A stretch of DNA of 64,000 nt from Chthoniobacterales bacterium (GTDB lineage Bacteria > Verrucomicrobiota > Verrucomicrobiia > Chthoniobacterales > UBA10450): positions 62,001 to 126,000 of the forward strand of contig DATENU010000002.1 in NCBI GenBank assembly GCA_035274845.1, written 5' to 3'. Positions within the stretch are counted from its first letter, which is position 1. Each line of letters begins with the position of its first letter. A program made the translations under genes and the position numbers. Below, in pieces: positions 1-8,663 of the stretch. The notes under the pieces were generated by a model. That model was given only the letters and a program-made list of their open reading frames with translations. It searched no databases and was not told the origin of the DNA.

Positions 1-442
1 CGGCGTAGGCCCGTTGCCAAACGGATTTCTCGATGCCCCGGGCGTAGACGAAGCGCGACTCATAGGAAAAAAATGCCCGTCGCGTTTCGTAATCCCCGAG
101 AAATGTCAGCCACGCAGCCGGCTCATCTCTATTTCCCTGGCGGGCTTCGCCGCCGCCTGTCATCAAAAAGAGGTTTCCCTGTCCGTCTGGCAGGTTCCAG
201 CGCTTCAGCAGCGTGTTGAGCTGCGGCCCAACCATCCAGAATTCGTCCTGATTGATTTCGTCTTTGGAGTAAAGCCCCAGTGCGAAATGAGGATCGAACG
301 TGTAGTCGACCGATAATGTATGCCCGGTCTCATCGTTCTCCTGCATCGCCATCGTGCCGCCGACGTAGGAGAGCGGTTTCGCCTCAGCGCCGCGCGAAAT
401 AAAAGTGGTAAGTAATATTGTTAGTAAAGTGACTGTTTTCAT
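1..442 (-). CDS. Secreted protein of unknown function, 3' end cut by window
   Basis: An open frame runs from an ATG at 442 to the left edge (147 codons) with no stop, so the C-terminus lies outside. Residues 1-20 (MKTVTLLTILLTTFISRGAE) look like a signal peptide. The mature part, beginning KPLSYVGGTMAMQENDETG, has alternating polar and aromatic residues as in outer-membrane or periplasmic beta proteins. I recall similar proteins (SYVGG-MxMQ motif) in heavy-metal efflux loci, and the Cys-rich gene just upstream fits that, but this is inference. It is co-directional with the 532-876 gene. Confidence 0.6.
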   Translation of the reverse strand, partial: MKTVTLLTILLTTFISRGAEAKPLSYVGGTMAMQENDETGHTLSVDYTFDPHFALGLYSKDEINQDEFWMVGPQLNTLLKRWNLPDGQGNLFLMTGGGEARQGNRDEPAAWLTFLGDYETRRAFFSYESRFVYARGIEKSVWQRAYA

Positions 443-531
443 TGATCCAAAAGTTGGGTTGAAGAAACAGGCATGCCCGGGCCAGTCCGGCCTCGGACGA
501 TGGGCACACCTCCGGCATCAGCGCCGTTGGA

Positions 532-876
532 TCAGATGAGAAACGTGCAGAGAAGCGCTGGACGCGGTATCGAAACGGCAGGGCTGACTCGCATGATGCG
601 CCAGACGGCAGGCTCCGCGACAGGCGGTGCCAGAAAAGAACACCCGCTGGTTGCGGCAATGCTGGTCAGCTCTTGATTGTGATCAGTCTGTTTCGCAACC
701 GGCGGCGTTTGCTGGCTCGCTACCGAGTGCGCACAGCAACACTTGCTCGCGCAACAGCCCATCTGGCAAGCTTCGCCAATCGGCGCGCTTGAAATTGGAC
801 AAACCGACGCGGGCAACCGAATTGCGGCCATGAAAATCGCCCCGAGCAGGCAAACCGTCAGCGCAATCCGCTTCAC
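532..876 (-). CDS. Small Cys-rich exported protein, heavy-metal-locus type
   Basis: A frame of 114 residues from a GTG at 876; a longer version starts at 951. The GTG start gives a hydrophobic leader (VKRIALTVCLLGAIFMAAIR). It is followed by a Cys cluster, VCPISSAPIGEACQMGCCAS then KCCCAHS, suited to soft-metal binding, and a C-terminus ending LLCTFLI. That combination resembles a family I have seen beside copper/silver efflux genes in Verrucomicrobia and Planctomycetes. The family name is uncertain. It is probably co-transcribed with the truncated gene downstream (gap 89 bp). Confidence 0.5.
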   Translation of the reverse strand: MKRIALTVCLLGAIFMAAIRLPASVCPISSAPIGEACQMGCCASKCCCAHSVASQQTPPVAKQTDHNQELTSIAATSGCSFLAPPVAEPAVWRIMRVSPAVSIPRPALLCTFLI

Positions 877-989
877 GGCCCAACCGTAGCACCGGATTAC
901 TCGCAATCCCAAGCCGAAAATCGCGAGCGCAACCCAAAAGGCTGTGTCCACACATCATCAATTGACGCGACTTGATTGCGCAAACAGAA

Positions 990-1016
990 AGCCTGCCGGG
1001 GAGAAGCCGGCAGGCT
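990..1016 (-). terminator. Duplicate copy of the pstS terminator hairpin
   Basis: Arms AGCCTGCCGG and CCGGCAGGCT around the 7-nt loop GGAGAAG form a perfect 10-bp hairpin, followed on the minus strand by a T-rich TTTCTGTTT. Loop and flanks match the terminator after the intact pstS (4562-4588), so this is a second copy carried with the pstS remnant. Confidence 0.7.
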
Positions 1017-1057
1017 TTCGCCGCTGTTCTTCTTGTTAACCTAACCGCGTTGCCGTT

Positions 1058-1325
1058 CTACGGAATGGGAACGAAGCCGACCTGGGCCACAATCTTTTGG
1101 CCGGCGCCGCTAATGGTGAAATCGACGAACTGTTTGGCCAGCCCGCTCGGTTCGCCGTTCGTGTAATAGAAGGTCGGGCGCGCGTCCTCGCTTTCACGAA
1201 GGCGGCGGCATCAAGGTCGTCTCGATTGACGGGCATGCTGTCCTCCGTCCAAACCGTGCACGCCAAGACCTATCCCTACAGTTGCTCGTTATCGGCCATC
1301 TTGTGCGAGCCATCCGCGTAATCCG
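1058..1325 (-). pseudogene. pstS: Rearranged remnant of the pstS 3' end
   Basis: Positions 1058-1186 match the last ~40 codons of intact pstS (4635-4763) almost base for base on the minus strand, including the stop and the C-terminal VGFVPIP. From about 1187 to 1279 the homologous sequence is in the opposite orientation: the plus strand now encodes SSVQTVHAKTYPY and the preceding GGIKVVSIDG. From about 1280 to 1325 homology (the AGGSQKMAGNEQ region) returns to the minus strand, with about 20 codons missing. It cannot encode a functional phosphate-binding protein. Confidence 0.85.
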
Positions 1326-1441
1326 CCGTTGAGAATCGCTTTTTTGAGCGTGCAAGCGACGGATTGATTCCGGTAGAATGGGTCTTTAGAAGAACCCCAG
1401 CTCCAAAAAGCGCCCCTATGCGCCATGGAAAGGACTGAGTT

Positions 1442-3506
1442 ATGCCTGCCGTAGCATTTTCCAATAACGACATTGCGGTTGTAGCTTGGACATTCGATCG
1501 CCATCTTGACGGCTGTCTTGGCTTTGCCCTCCATCAGATCGACGGGGACAAGGATACGGTCCTACCCGCACTGGCGCGCTTCGCGAATCAGGACAAAAAC
1601 CTCAAGCTCACTACCGAAGAGGCCCCGATACAAAAATTCTGGTGGAAAGATCTCTTCGCGCGCCGCGGCGCAACCTATCGGTACCGCATCGTTCCCATGG
1701 GCGGCACACCGGGCGGCAAGCTTACGCCGTTGGCCGGTATCGAGCCGCTGGTCAGCAACAATGTAACACTCACAGAGAAACGACCGCCGTTCAGCGTATA
1801 TTTCAATCGCGGCATTGTGGCCACGCAGGCGCTGAGCCACGCCCTGAACGACAAGCCCAGTATTCAGGCGTTGACCCCGCACATTCTGGACCCGGCCGAT
1901 TCCATCCGCATCAGACTGATGGGACAGCTTTTTGAAGGGGTCACCTCGCTGCTCGATCGAGCCGATAAAGATGGTGGCACCATCCATGGCGCACTCTACG
2001 AGCTCAATGACCCCAAAGGCCTCGAGGTACGCCTCCAGGCCGCTGACAGCGGGAATCCGAAAAGCCGAAACGTTATCCTAGGAAACGAACAAGGTGGCCG
2101 CAACGGAGACAACGCCCGCCAATGAAGATGCGGATTCCGATAACCGTGCCGCCCTTAAAGCGGCGGGAGTGACAGTTATCGACCGAATCCTCGGCACGGG
2201 CAGCATCCCGCACAACAAGTTCCTGGTCTTGACCGAGCGCGACAACCCCGTGGCCGTGCTCTCAGGCTCGACCAACTGGACCAGCACAGGTCTTTGCACG
2301 CAGACCAACAATGCCCTGGTGATCGAATCCGCGGAGGTCGCCCGCCGTTACCGCGACTTTTGGGACGCTCTTAAGACCGATGTCGTCGCCGCCGGGGGCG
2401 ATCAGAAGAAACTGCAATCACCAACGCTGCGCGGCTCGAATCACAAGAACAACGACAGTTCGATCAGCAAACCGATCAAATTAGCCGACGGCGTCACGGT
2501 CGAGGTGATGTTCTCACCAAGTACCAACAAGCCCCTCACGAGCCCGCCTAAGGAAGTGCCGAACGATATGCAACGGGTATTCGACCTGATCGAGGGCGCC
2601 AAACAGGCGGTGCTTTTCCTCGCCTTCGATCCCGGCAACAACTCGATCCTCGACGCCGCCGGCAAGGCGCTGGCCAAAAATCCTGATCTCTTCGTCCGGG
2701 GCGCGTTGACCAGCGCCCAGCGGGCCACCAATTTCTCCGCCGCGCTGCATCAGGGGGGCGCCAGCGATCAGGCCGATGGCGGCTCGCCATCGGGCATTGC
2801 CGTCGTGGGCGAACCCGGCAAACCGAAGAAGAAGGGGGCCAAACTGCCATCCGCGGCGCCTGACTTCCGCGCTGTTCCCGCCGGGGCTATTAACAAGGAC
2901 GACAAATTTGGCGCCTGGGAGGCCGAGCTCGCAAAATTCGGTTTCGCGATCATTCACAACAAAATCGTGGTCATCGATCCTTTCAGCGACAATTGCACCG
3001 TGGTGACCGGATCGCACAATCTCGGCTTCCGCGCTTCGCACAATAATGACGAGAACATGCTGATCATTCGCGGTCATCGCGGGCTGGCGGAAGCCTATGC
3101 GTGCCACGTGCTCGATCTGTACGACCATTACGCCTTTCGGTTCTTGCTCCAGCACCATCCGGAAATCTTCGGCAGACCTTTGCAACCCGATGACACGTGG
3201 CAGGAGCGCTACATCATTGGGAAGGACGAAAAGTCGCCCGAGCTGCGCTTCTGGCTTGCGGCCGCCGGCGACACGGCATCCTCGGGTAAAGTGCCCCTAC
3301 GCAAGAAAGGGGCGGTCGCACCCGAGACGAAGAAGCCCATCAAAAAAGTGAGCACCAAAAACCCCGGGCGAAGTGCATCGGCCAGGAAAATTGCGCCGAA
3401 GAAAGGGACGATGAAGAAGGTCGTCCGGAAGGGACCAACCAAGAGAGTCATCCAGAAAAAAGTGGCAAGGAAGGCAGCGCCCAAGAAGCGCGCAAAAGGA
3501 CGTTAA
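1442..3506 (+). pseudogene. Phospholipase-D-like protein with frameshift and Lys-rich tail
   Basis: Two overlapping frames (1442-2125, 227 aa; continuation to 3506 readable from a GTG at 2094) together make one PLD-superfamily protein of about 680 aa. The first frame holds the N-terminal region (VAFSNNDIAVVAWTFD...) and breaks off after SRNVILGN. The second resumes with ETNKVAATETTPANEDADS and the first catalytic-type motif HNKFLVLTERDNP...SGSTNWT, whose Asp is displaced from the HxKxxxxD spacing. The second motif, HNKIVVID followed by TGSHNLGFRASHNND, is a perfect HKD site. The last ~75 residues are repeats of Lys, Ala and Pro, like histone H1 tails. The shift lies between about 2079 and 2120. 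A sequencing error or programmed shifting would make this a functional gene. Confidence 0.75.
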
Positions 3507-3556
3507 TTTCGGCGGATACATCTGCGGCAATTTCTCCCCCTCTCCACGGAAGCAAA

Positions 3557-4336
3557 ATGAACGCGTTCGTTGTTCGAAGAGTTGTCTGCTTCTGTCTCTG
3601 GCCGGTTCTGGTTTTCGCCGGGAAGCAAACCGATCAGGCGATCGTTGAAATCAAGTCTCTCGTCCCAGAAAACAAAATCACCGAGTTTTCCACGAAACTT
3701 GCGCTCGGATCTAAGGTTCCCCTGACGCGGACGGTCTGTTTCTTCGACACCGAATCGTTATCGTTGTTCCGCCACAGCCCGAGGGTGATCCTCCGATCCC
3801 GCTACGATGCCTCAGGAGGGAGCGATACCACCGTCAAGATTCGTGACGGAAAAGCGCAGGGAAACAACGCCGACTGCGAATTCGATGCGGTGCTGGGAAA
3901 GAAGCGCACCCTATCCTGCTCTGTCACCGACAAAGGACAAAAGAGGGGGGAAATCAAGAAGGCGAATGAGGGAAAGGACGTGAAGAAAGTTTTCTCGAAG
4001 CAACAGGAAGCAACGTTGGAGAACGCCTTCGGAAAAGTGAAGTGGCGAGAACTCAGGCCATTCGGACCAGTGAAGGAGATAAAGGTTTGGAAAGAGCTCA
4101 AGCTGCCGGGGGGGCCCAGTCTCACGGTGGAGCGCTGGAAACTTCCGGGTGGTCCCAGCAAACCAGCCCGGGTGTTTTTTGAGGTCTCAGCCAAGGTTCC
4201 TTTGGCCGACGAAGCCCGCACCTCAAAGTGGATCGCCAGCCTGGTCGGCGTTTCCGAGCATGGAAATGATCAGGAGTCCGAAACCAAGACTCAAATCGTC
4301 TTGGAGCATTTCAGTCAACCACGACGGACTAATTGA
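3557..4336 (+). CDS. Exported CYTH-like (triphosphate tunnel) protein
   Basis: 259 aa with an N-terminal hydrophobic leader (FCLWPVLVFAG). The body resembles the CYTH / triphosphate tunnel metalloenzyme fold: an EIKSLV strand near the start, then CFFDTESLSLFR, ILRSRYD and TVKIRD, the family's alternating charged barrel strands. The canonical ExExK motif is reduced to ExK (IVEIK), so triphosphatase activity is doubtful. It follows the PLD-like gene by 50 bp on the same strand and may be co-transcribed. An exported CYTH protein is unusual because known members (ThiT, CyaB, polyphosphatases) are mostly cytoplasmic or cytoplasm-facing. Confidence 0.55.
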   Translation: MNAFVVRRVVCFCLWPVLVFAGKQTDQAIVEIKSLVPENKITEFSTKLALGSKVPLTRTVCFFDTESLSLFRHSPRVILRSRYDASGGSDTTVKIRDGKAQGNNADCEFDAVLGKKRTLSCSVTDKGQKRGEIKKANEGKDVKKVFSKQQEATLENAFGKVKWRELRPFGPVKEIKVWKELKLPGGPSLTVERWKLPGGPSKPARVFFEVSAKVPLADEARTSKWIASLVGVSEHGNDQESETKTQIVLEHFSQPRRTN

Positions 4337-4561
4337 CGATGCGCGATCATTGCAGTGCTCGTGGAGCGCGCTGTTCAAAGGGTTGGACCAGTGGACACAT
4401 TACTCTTCGCGAGTTGTAAATAGTTCAAAGAAAGGTCTTGCCTCACCGATTCGGCGTCTCCGCGTCGCGCAATCGGATCTCGGGAGCGTTACAAACCGGT
4501 CGGGGGATCCCGCAATTCGCCTCCCCAGTAATCCAGCAATCAGCGCGGGGTCGAAATAGAA
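4337..4561. other. Intergenic, no gene seen
   Basis: About 225 bp between convergent genes (CYTH-like and pstS). I see no convincing reading frame or RNA gene. The stretch ends at the pstS terminator. Confidence 0.5.
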
Positions 4562-4588
4562 AGCCCGCCGGGGAGAAGCCGACGGGCT
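4562..4588 (-). terminator. Rho-independent terminator of pstS
   Basis: Arms AGCCCGCCGG and CCGACGGGCT (one mismatch) with loop GGAGAAG, lying 46 bp past the pstS stop and followed on the minus strand by TTTCTATTT. Confidence 0.7.
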
Positions 4589-4634
4589 TTCGCCGCTGTT
4601 GCTATTATTAACTTAACCTAACGCGTTGCCTGTT

Positions 4635-5447
4635 CTACGGAATGGGGACGAAGCCGACCTGGGTGACGATCTTTTGGCCGGCGCCGCTAATGGTGAAATC
4701 GACGAACTGTTTGGCCAGCCCGCTCGGTTCGCCGTTCGTGTAATAGAAGGTCGGCCGCGCGTAGGGATAGGTCTTGGCGTGCACGGTCTGCACCGAAGGG
4801 AGGACGCCGTCGATCGAGACGACTTTGATCCCGCCGGCCTTGGTGTAGGCAAGGCCAACGTAGCCGATGCCGTTCGCATTCTTTCCGACTTCCGCGGCAA
4901 TCTGCTCGTTCCCGGCCATTTTCTGCGAGCCGCCCGCGTAGTCGCGCTTCTTCATCGCCAGCTCCTTAAAATCGGAGTAGGTGCCGGAGGAAGTGTTGCG
5001 GGTGTAGATGGAAATTTTCCCGCCCGCTCCGCCCGCCGCGCTCCAATCGGCGATTTCGCCGGTGAAGATTTGTTCGACCTGTTTCTTGGTCAGGCTCTTG
5101 ATCGGGTTCGCGGAGTTCACGATCACCGCGATGCCGTCGTAGGCGACAATAGTCGGCTTCATGTGCACCCCCTTGGCGGAAGCCGAGCCGACTTCTGACG
5201 ATTTGGCGCGCCGGCTCGACATGCCGATCTGAGCGGTGCCGTCGATGATCGCCGCGATGCCGGTGGTGGACCCTTCGGCCGCGATGTCGAAGGTGGTGCC
5301 GGGATGCGACGCCTTGAACTGCTCGGCAAGCTGCGGCACGAGTTTCGCGCCGAGCGTATCGGAGCCTTTGATGACCAGTTTTTCGGCGCGCGCTTCGGTG
5401 GTGACCAGAGCGAGGCCAAGAGCAAGGAGAAGAGAAGTTGTTTTCAT
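4635..5447 (-). CDS. pstS: Phosphate ABC transporter substrate-binding protein
   Basis: 270 aa, PstS family (periplasmic binding protein, PBP-like_2). Signal peptide at residues 1-21 (LLLALGLALVTTEARA). The fold markers IKGSDTLGAKLVPQLAEQF, AAEGSTTGIAAI and NTSSGTYSDFKE correspond to the phosphate-contacting loops of the family. It delivers phosphate to the PstCA channel. It lies 52 bp after the Porin_5 gene in the same direction, so porin and binding protein probably share the Pho-box promoter at 7071-7110, while the permease and ATPase genes sit 29 kb away. A broken second copy of its 3' end lies at 1058-1325. Confidence 0.9.
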   Translation of the reverse strand: MKTTSLLLALGLALVTTEARAEKLVIKGSDTLGAKLVPQLAEQFKASHPGTTFDIAAEGSTTGIAAIIDGTAQIGMSSRRAKSSEVGSASAKGVHMKPTIVAYDGIAVIVNSANPIKSLTKKQVEQIFTGEIADWSAAGGAGGKISIYTRNTSSGTYSDFKELAMKKRDYAGGSQKMAGNEQIAAEVGKNANGIGYVGLAYTKAGGIKVVSIDGVLPSVQTVHAKTYPYARPTFYYTNGEPSGLAKQFVDFTISGAGQKIVTQVGFVPIP

Positions 5448-5499
5448 ATTTTTGTTTGGTTTGAAACTTGGGACGGGCGAGGCCCCGTCCCTCCGGGGG

Positions 5500-6981
5500 T
5501 TAGAACTTCACGTTCAGATCAGCCTGGAATATTTGGTACTTCCGGAGCGGATTCACCGCGATGTCGCCCACGCCTCCGGTCCCGAGCAGCTTGTTTGCCT
5601 GGTCGCCGTAGCCGTAGCTGAGGTTGAAGACAATCGCGTCGCTCAGGGCATATCCGGCCTGGACAGCGACGCCCTCCATGTTTACGCGGCTATCGAAGAA
5701 GTCGGAATCAACCAGGTTGGGATCGAGCGCGAATTGCTCGGTGTGCTGCCACCAGGCCTTGAATTCCCAGTCGTGCTTCGCCTTGATCTTGCCGATGCCG
5801 AGACCGATCTGATACGCGTAGCGTTCATCGCCCATATCCGGATGGCCCGCCGCGGTGGCGCGGTCGTCCGCATCAAAGTTGACGGCGAAATCGCCAAAGA
5901 TGCGGAACGGAATTTCGTGCATCGTCCAGCCAAACTCCGTCGGCATGTCGAAGATGAGGAGGCTATCGATGCCGGTCTGATTGCGCGCTGTTCGAACGGG
6001 CGGCGTCCCGGCGAGGCGGTCGGGATCGCCTGAGTAGAAGCTGTTAAACGTGTCGCCGGTGCCGGAGTAGTTGTAGAGGGTGGGCGCGAGCTGAAAATAG
6101 GTGGTCTTGGTGAAGTTAAACTTCGCGCCAAGCTGCCAGCCAAACATCCAGGCGTCGCTATTCGGAACCAGCCTGCCGCCTGAGACCGACCGCGGTCCGA
6201 GAGGATTCTCGGGATTCTCGTCGTCGTAAACAAACTGCCCGAAGTTGGCGAAGAGATCGATCGTCATCGTGTGGGGCTCGCTCGTCGTGGCGGCCACGCT
6301 TTTGCCGTCCTTGGCGTAGGTTTCAGCGGCGGCCGTGGTGCCGCCTCCCCAGGAGAGATTGAAGGTGTGCTTCCACTGCTCAGCGAGGCCTTCGGGGTTG
6401 ATGTCGCCGTCCCACACCATCAGGGTGTTCACGAAGGGATTCGGCATCTTGCCGGCGGTTAACCTGATGTCGCGAAAGCCGCTGTAGCCGAGGTAAGCCT
6501 GGCCAACTCCGATCGCATCGCTGGCTTTGCCGAATGGACCGGCGTCGTCGTCGAAGGTGACGTTGGTGGACCTGGGGTTGGTGCTCGTCTCGAGTCGAAG
6601 ACCAAAGAACCAGTCATCCACCAGGGTGCCGCGCAAGCCGAGGCGGAGGCGATAACGTTCGCGGCTGCGTTTTAAGGTGTCGTGTTCCCGATCCAGCGTG
6701 CTGGGCGGGCCGGTTTCACCCTGGCGCGTTTCGTAGCGGACGCGCATGTCGCCGTAAAGCTCGATCTCGGTGATCGGCGCCGAGATTTTCCATTTCCCCG
6801 CGGAAGTGGCGGACGCTTCGCGCGTCAATTCGCCGCGCACTTCTTCGGCTTCCTGGTCGGTGATGATCCGCTTCTTGACGAGCAGGTCGAGCAGTGCTCC
6901 GGCGTCCTGCGCCTGGGCCGTGAAGCCGCCCAGGACGAGGCCCGTGGCCAGCGTAATTAACACGAAATTCTTCAGTGACAT
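5500..6981 (-). CDS. Putative outer-membrane porin (Porin_5 type)
   Basis: 493 aa from the ATG at 6981, chosen because AAGGAGAACAA precedes it and the signal peptide (SLKNFVLITLATGLVLGG) begins there. An upstream extension to 7047 is open but has no ribosome site. After the signal comes the helical LLVKKRIITDQEAEEVRGEL segment typical of this porin family, then a long beta-rich region of strands such as YGDMRVRYETR, RYRLRLGLRGTL and DIRLTAGKMPNPF. The last residues (IFQADLNVKF) end in Phe, as outer-membrane barrels do. A role in phosphate entry is inferred from the downstream pstS and the Pho box upstream. Confidence 0.8.
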   Translation of the reverse strand: MSLKNFVLITLATGLVLGGFTAQAQDAGALLDLLVKKRIITDQEAEEVRGELTREASATSAGKWKISAPITEIELYGDMRVRYETRQGETGPPSTLDREHDTLKRSRERYRLRLGLRGTLVDDWFFGLRLETSTNPRSTNVTFDDDAGPFGKASDAIGVGQAYLGYSGFRDIRLTAGKMPNPFVNTLMVWDGDINPEGLAEQWKHTFNLSWGGGTTAAAETYAKDGKSVAATTSEPHTMTIDLFANFGQFVYDDENPENPLGPRSVSGGRLVPNSDAWMFGWQLGAKFNFTKTTYFQLAPTLYNYSGTGDTFNSFYSGDPDRLAGTPPVRTARNQTGIDSLLIFDMPTEFGWTMHEIPFRIFGDFAVNFDADDRATAAGHPDMGDERYAYQIGLGIGKIKAKHDWEFKAWWQHTEQFALDPNLVDSDFFDSRVNMEGVAVQAGYALSDAIVFNLSYGYGDQANKLLGTGGVGDIAVNPLRKYQIFQADLNVKF

Positions 6982-7070
6982 TTGTTCTCCTTGCTTCTGC
7001 GTTTGGGTTAAGGCCGGAGAGCGCGAGCCCTCTGGCGGTTGTGTCAACGGGCCGAAGCTAAAGAGCGATT

Positions 7071-7110
7071 GTTACGGTCAGATGGCGGCTCTGTGACAGT
7101 TCGGTGAATT
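7071..7110 (-). promoter_or_regulatory. Pho-box array between divergent porins
   Basis: Read on the minus strand, four 7-bp units recur every 11 bp: AATTCAC, CTGTCAC, CCGCCAT and CCGTAAC. The known PhoB half-site is CTGTCAT/CTGTCAC with 4-bp spacers; the second unit is a perfect match and the others share 4-5 positions. It ends 90 bp before the Porin_5 start and 93 bp before the divergent OprP-type start, so it could activate both. Confidence 0.6.
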
Positions 7111-7202
7111 CGCTTGTCTTTCGGCTCGCTCTTTTCATATCCGTGGACATGTCCCGAAACCTCCGACCAACTCTGTTATCCCCGCGGGTTCAGCGCCCGC
7201 TG

Positions 7203-8642
7203 ATGAAACCAGCCCTTCTGCGGTTGGCGTGCGCCCTTAGTTTCGCTGCGTTCTCGCTGCCTGGCTTCGCCGCCGAGGCGAAAACCGATTCAGAACGGCT
7301 CGAAAAACTCGAGCGCGCGGTCGAGCTCCTCCAAAAACGAAACGCCGAACTCGAACAGGAGGTAAGAAGCCTCAAAAAAGAGAAGCCGGCGCCAGCCTCA
7401 CTCAGCGAGACCAAAAAATCGCGGTTTGTTCCCGAGTCGAAGGATTCCAAATCCTACGTCGAGACGACGGCGAAAGAGAAAAAGCCGGTGTATGTGGTTC
7501 CCGGCGCCTCGGAGATCAAGCTCGTGCTCGGGGGGCTGCTCCAGACCCAATTCGAAGGCGGCGATGTTTCCGCTTTCGAAGGACGCTTCGGCTCGGGCGC
7601 GATCGACGACCGTTTCCGGCTGCGCCGGATGCGGATCAATCTCACCGGCGAATTCTCCGAGCAGTTCGATTTCAAGCTCGAAGGGGAATTCGAGCAGAGC
7701 GATGTAGGTCTGACGGTCCGTGACGCAGCCGGACACACGCTCGCTTCGAATTCCACCCGGACCGCCTTCGGCGGCCTGGACCTCTGGGCGAACTGGCACC
7801 GCTACCCTGAATTCCAAATCAAGCTGGGCCAATACAAAGCCCCGTTTGGCTTCGAGCAACTCTCGCCGGATCCGAAGCTAATCACGGCTGAGCGCAGCCA
7901 GGTCACGAGCGCTTTGACGCCCGAGCGGCAGATCGGTCTCCAGATTTGGGGCAAGCCGTTCGCGAACGCCCTTCCCGAACAGAAAGATCTTCTCACTTAT
8001 TATGCCGGGATCTTCAACGGCGACGGCCGCAATATCACGGTGAACGACAACGACGAATTCATGTATGCCGGCCGGCTCGAATTCCAGCCGTGGATAGGAA
8101 AGTTGGCCGGGCAGGAGACCTGGGTGAAATTTGGCGCCAACGCCCTCCATAGCCGCGATGCCAGCGGCACCGTCCTTTCCCCGGCGGGCAACCTGCGCGT
8201 GAACAGCGATGGCTCCCTCAGCTCATTCACCGCTCCGACCGCGGCCGAACGAGAAGGCTATGGTTTCGACGGTGCCTTTCATTGGGGCCCATTCGACCTG
8301 ATCGGCGAATATTTGAGCGAGAGTTACGAAGGTCGGACCGTGAACGGGATCGCGCCCACTTTCAAAGACTTCCGCGCCGAGGGTTACTACGTCCAGGGGA
8401 GCTATTATATCATTCCCAAGAAGCTCCAGGTCGCGACGAAATATGAGCACTTCAATCCAGGTCAAGTCATCAGTGATAACCTGGATTCGATAACCGGAGG
8501 ACTGAATTACTATATCCACGGCGACGACATCAAGTTGATGGCCAATTACATCCATACCTGGTCGAATTTCCGGGAGAGTCGTCCGATCCTGGGCGATGAC
8601 CAATTCGATGAGTTCCTTCTTCGCTTGCAGATCGTCTATTAA
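7203..8642 (+). CDS. Phosphate-selective porin, OprP/OprO family
   Basis: 479 aa from the ATG at 7203, which starts the signal peptide (MKPALLRLACALSFAAFSL). The frame is open back to 7104, but that would overlap the Pho box. A coiled coil (SERLEKLERAVELLQKRNAE, about residues 31-65) follows, as in OprP-type trimers, then an 18-strand-type barrel with DRFRLRRMRINLTGEFSEQF, FQIKLGQYKAPFGFEQLS and the terminal FLLRLQIVY. The family forms anion channels selective for phosphate or polyphosphate. It is transcribed divergently from the Porin_5-pstS unit. Confidence 0.85.
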   Translation: MKPALLRLACALSFAAFSLPGFAAEAKTDSERLEKLERAVELLQKRNAELEQEVRSLKKEKPAPASLSETKKSRFVPESKDSKSYVETTAKEKKPVYVVPGASEIKLVLGGLLQTQFEGGDVSAFEGRFGSGAIDDRFRLRRMRINLTGEFSEQFDFKLEGEFEQSDVGLTVRDAAGHTLASNSTRTAFGGLDLWANWHRYPEFQIKLGQYKAPFGFEQLSPDPKLITAERSQVTSALTPERQIGLQIWGKPFANALPEQKDLLTYYAGIFNGDGRNITVNDNDEFMYAGRLEFQPWIGKLAGQETWVKFGANALHSRDASGTVLSPAGNLRVNSDGSLSSFTAPTAAEREGYGFDGAFHWGPFDLIGEYLSESYEGRTVNGIAPTFKDFRAEGYYVQGSYYIIPKKLQVATKYEHFNPGQVISDNLDSITGGLNYYIHGDDIKLMANYIHTWSNFRESRPILGDDQFDEFLLRLQIVY

Positions 8643-8663
8643 CAATCGTCGAACTCCAAAGCC

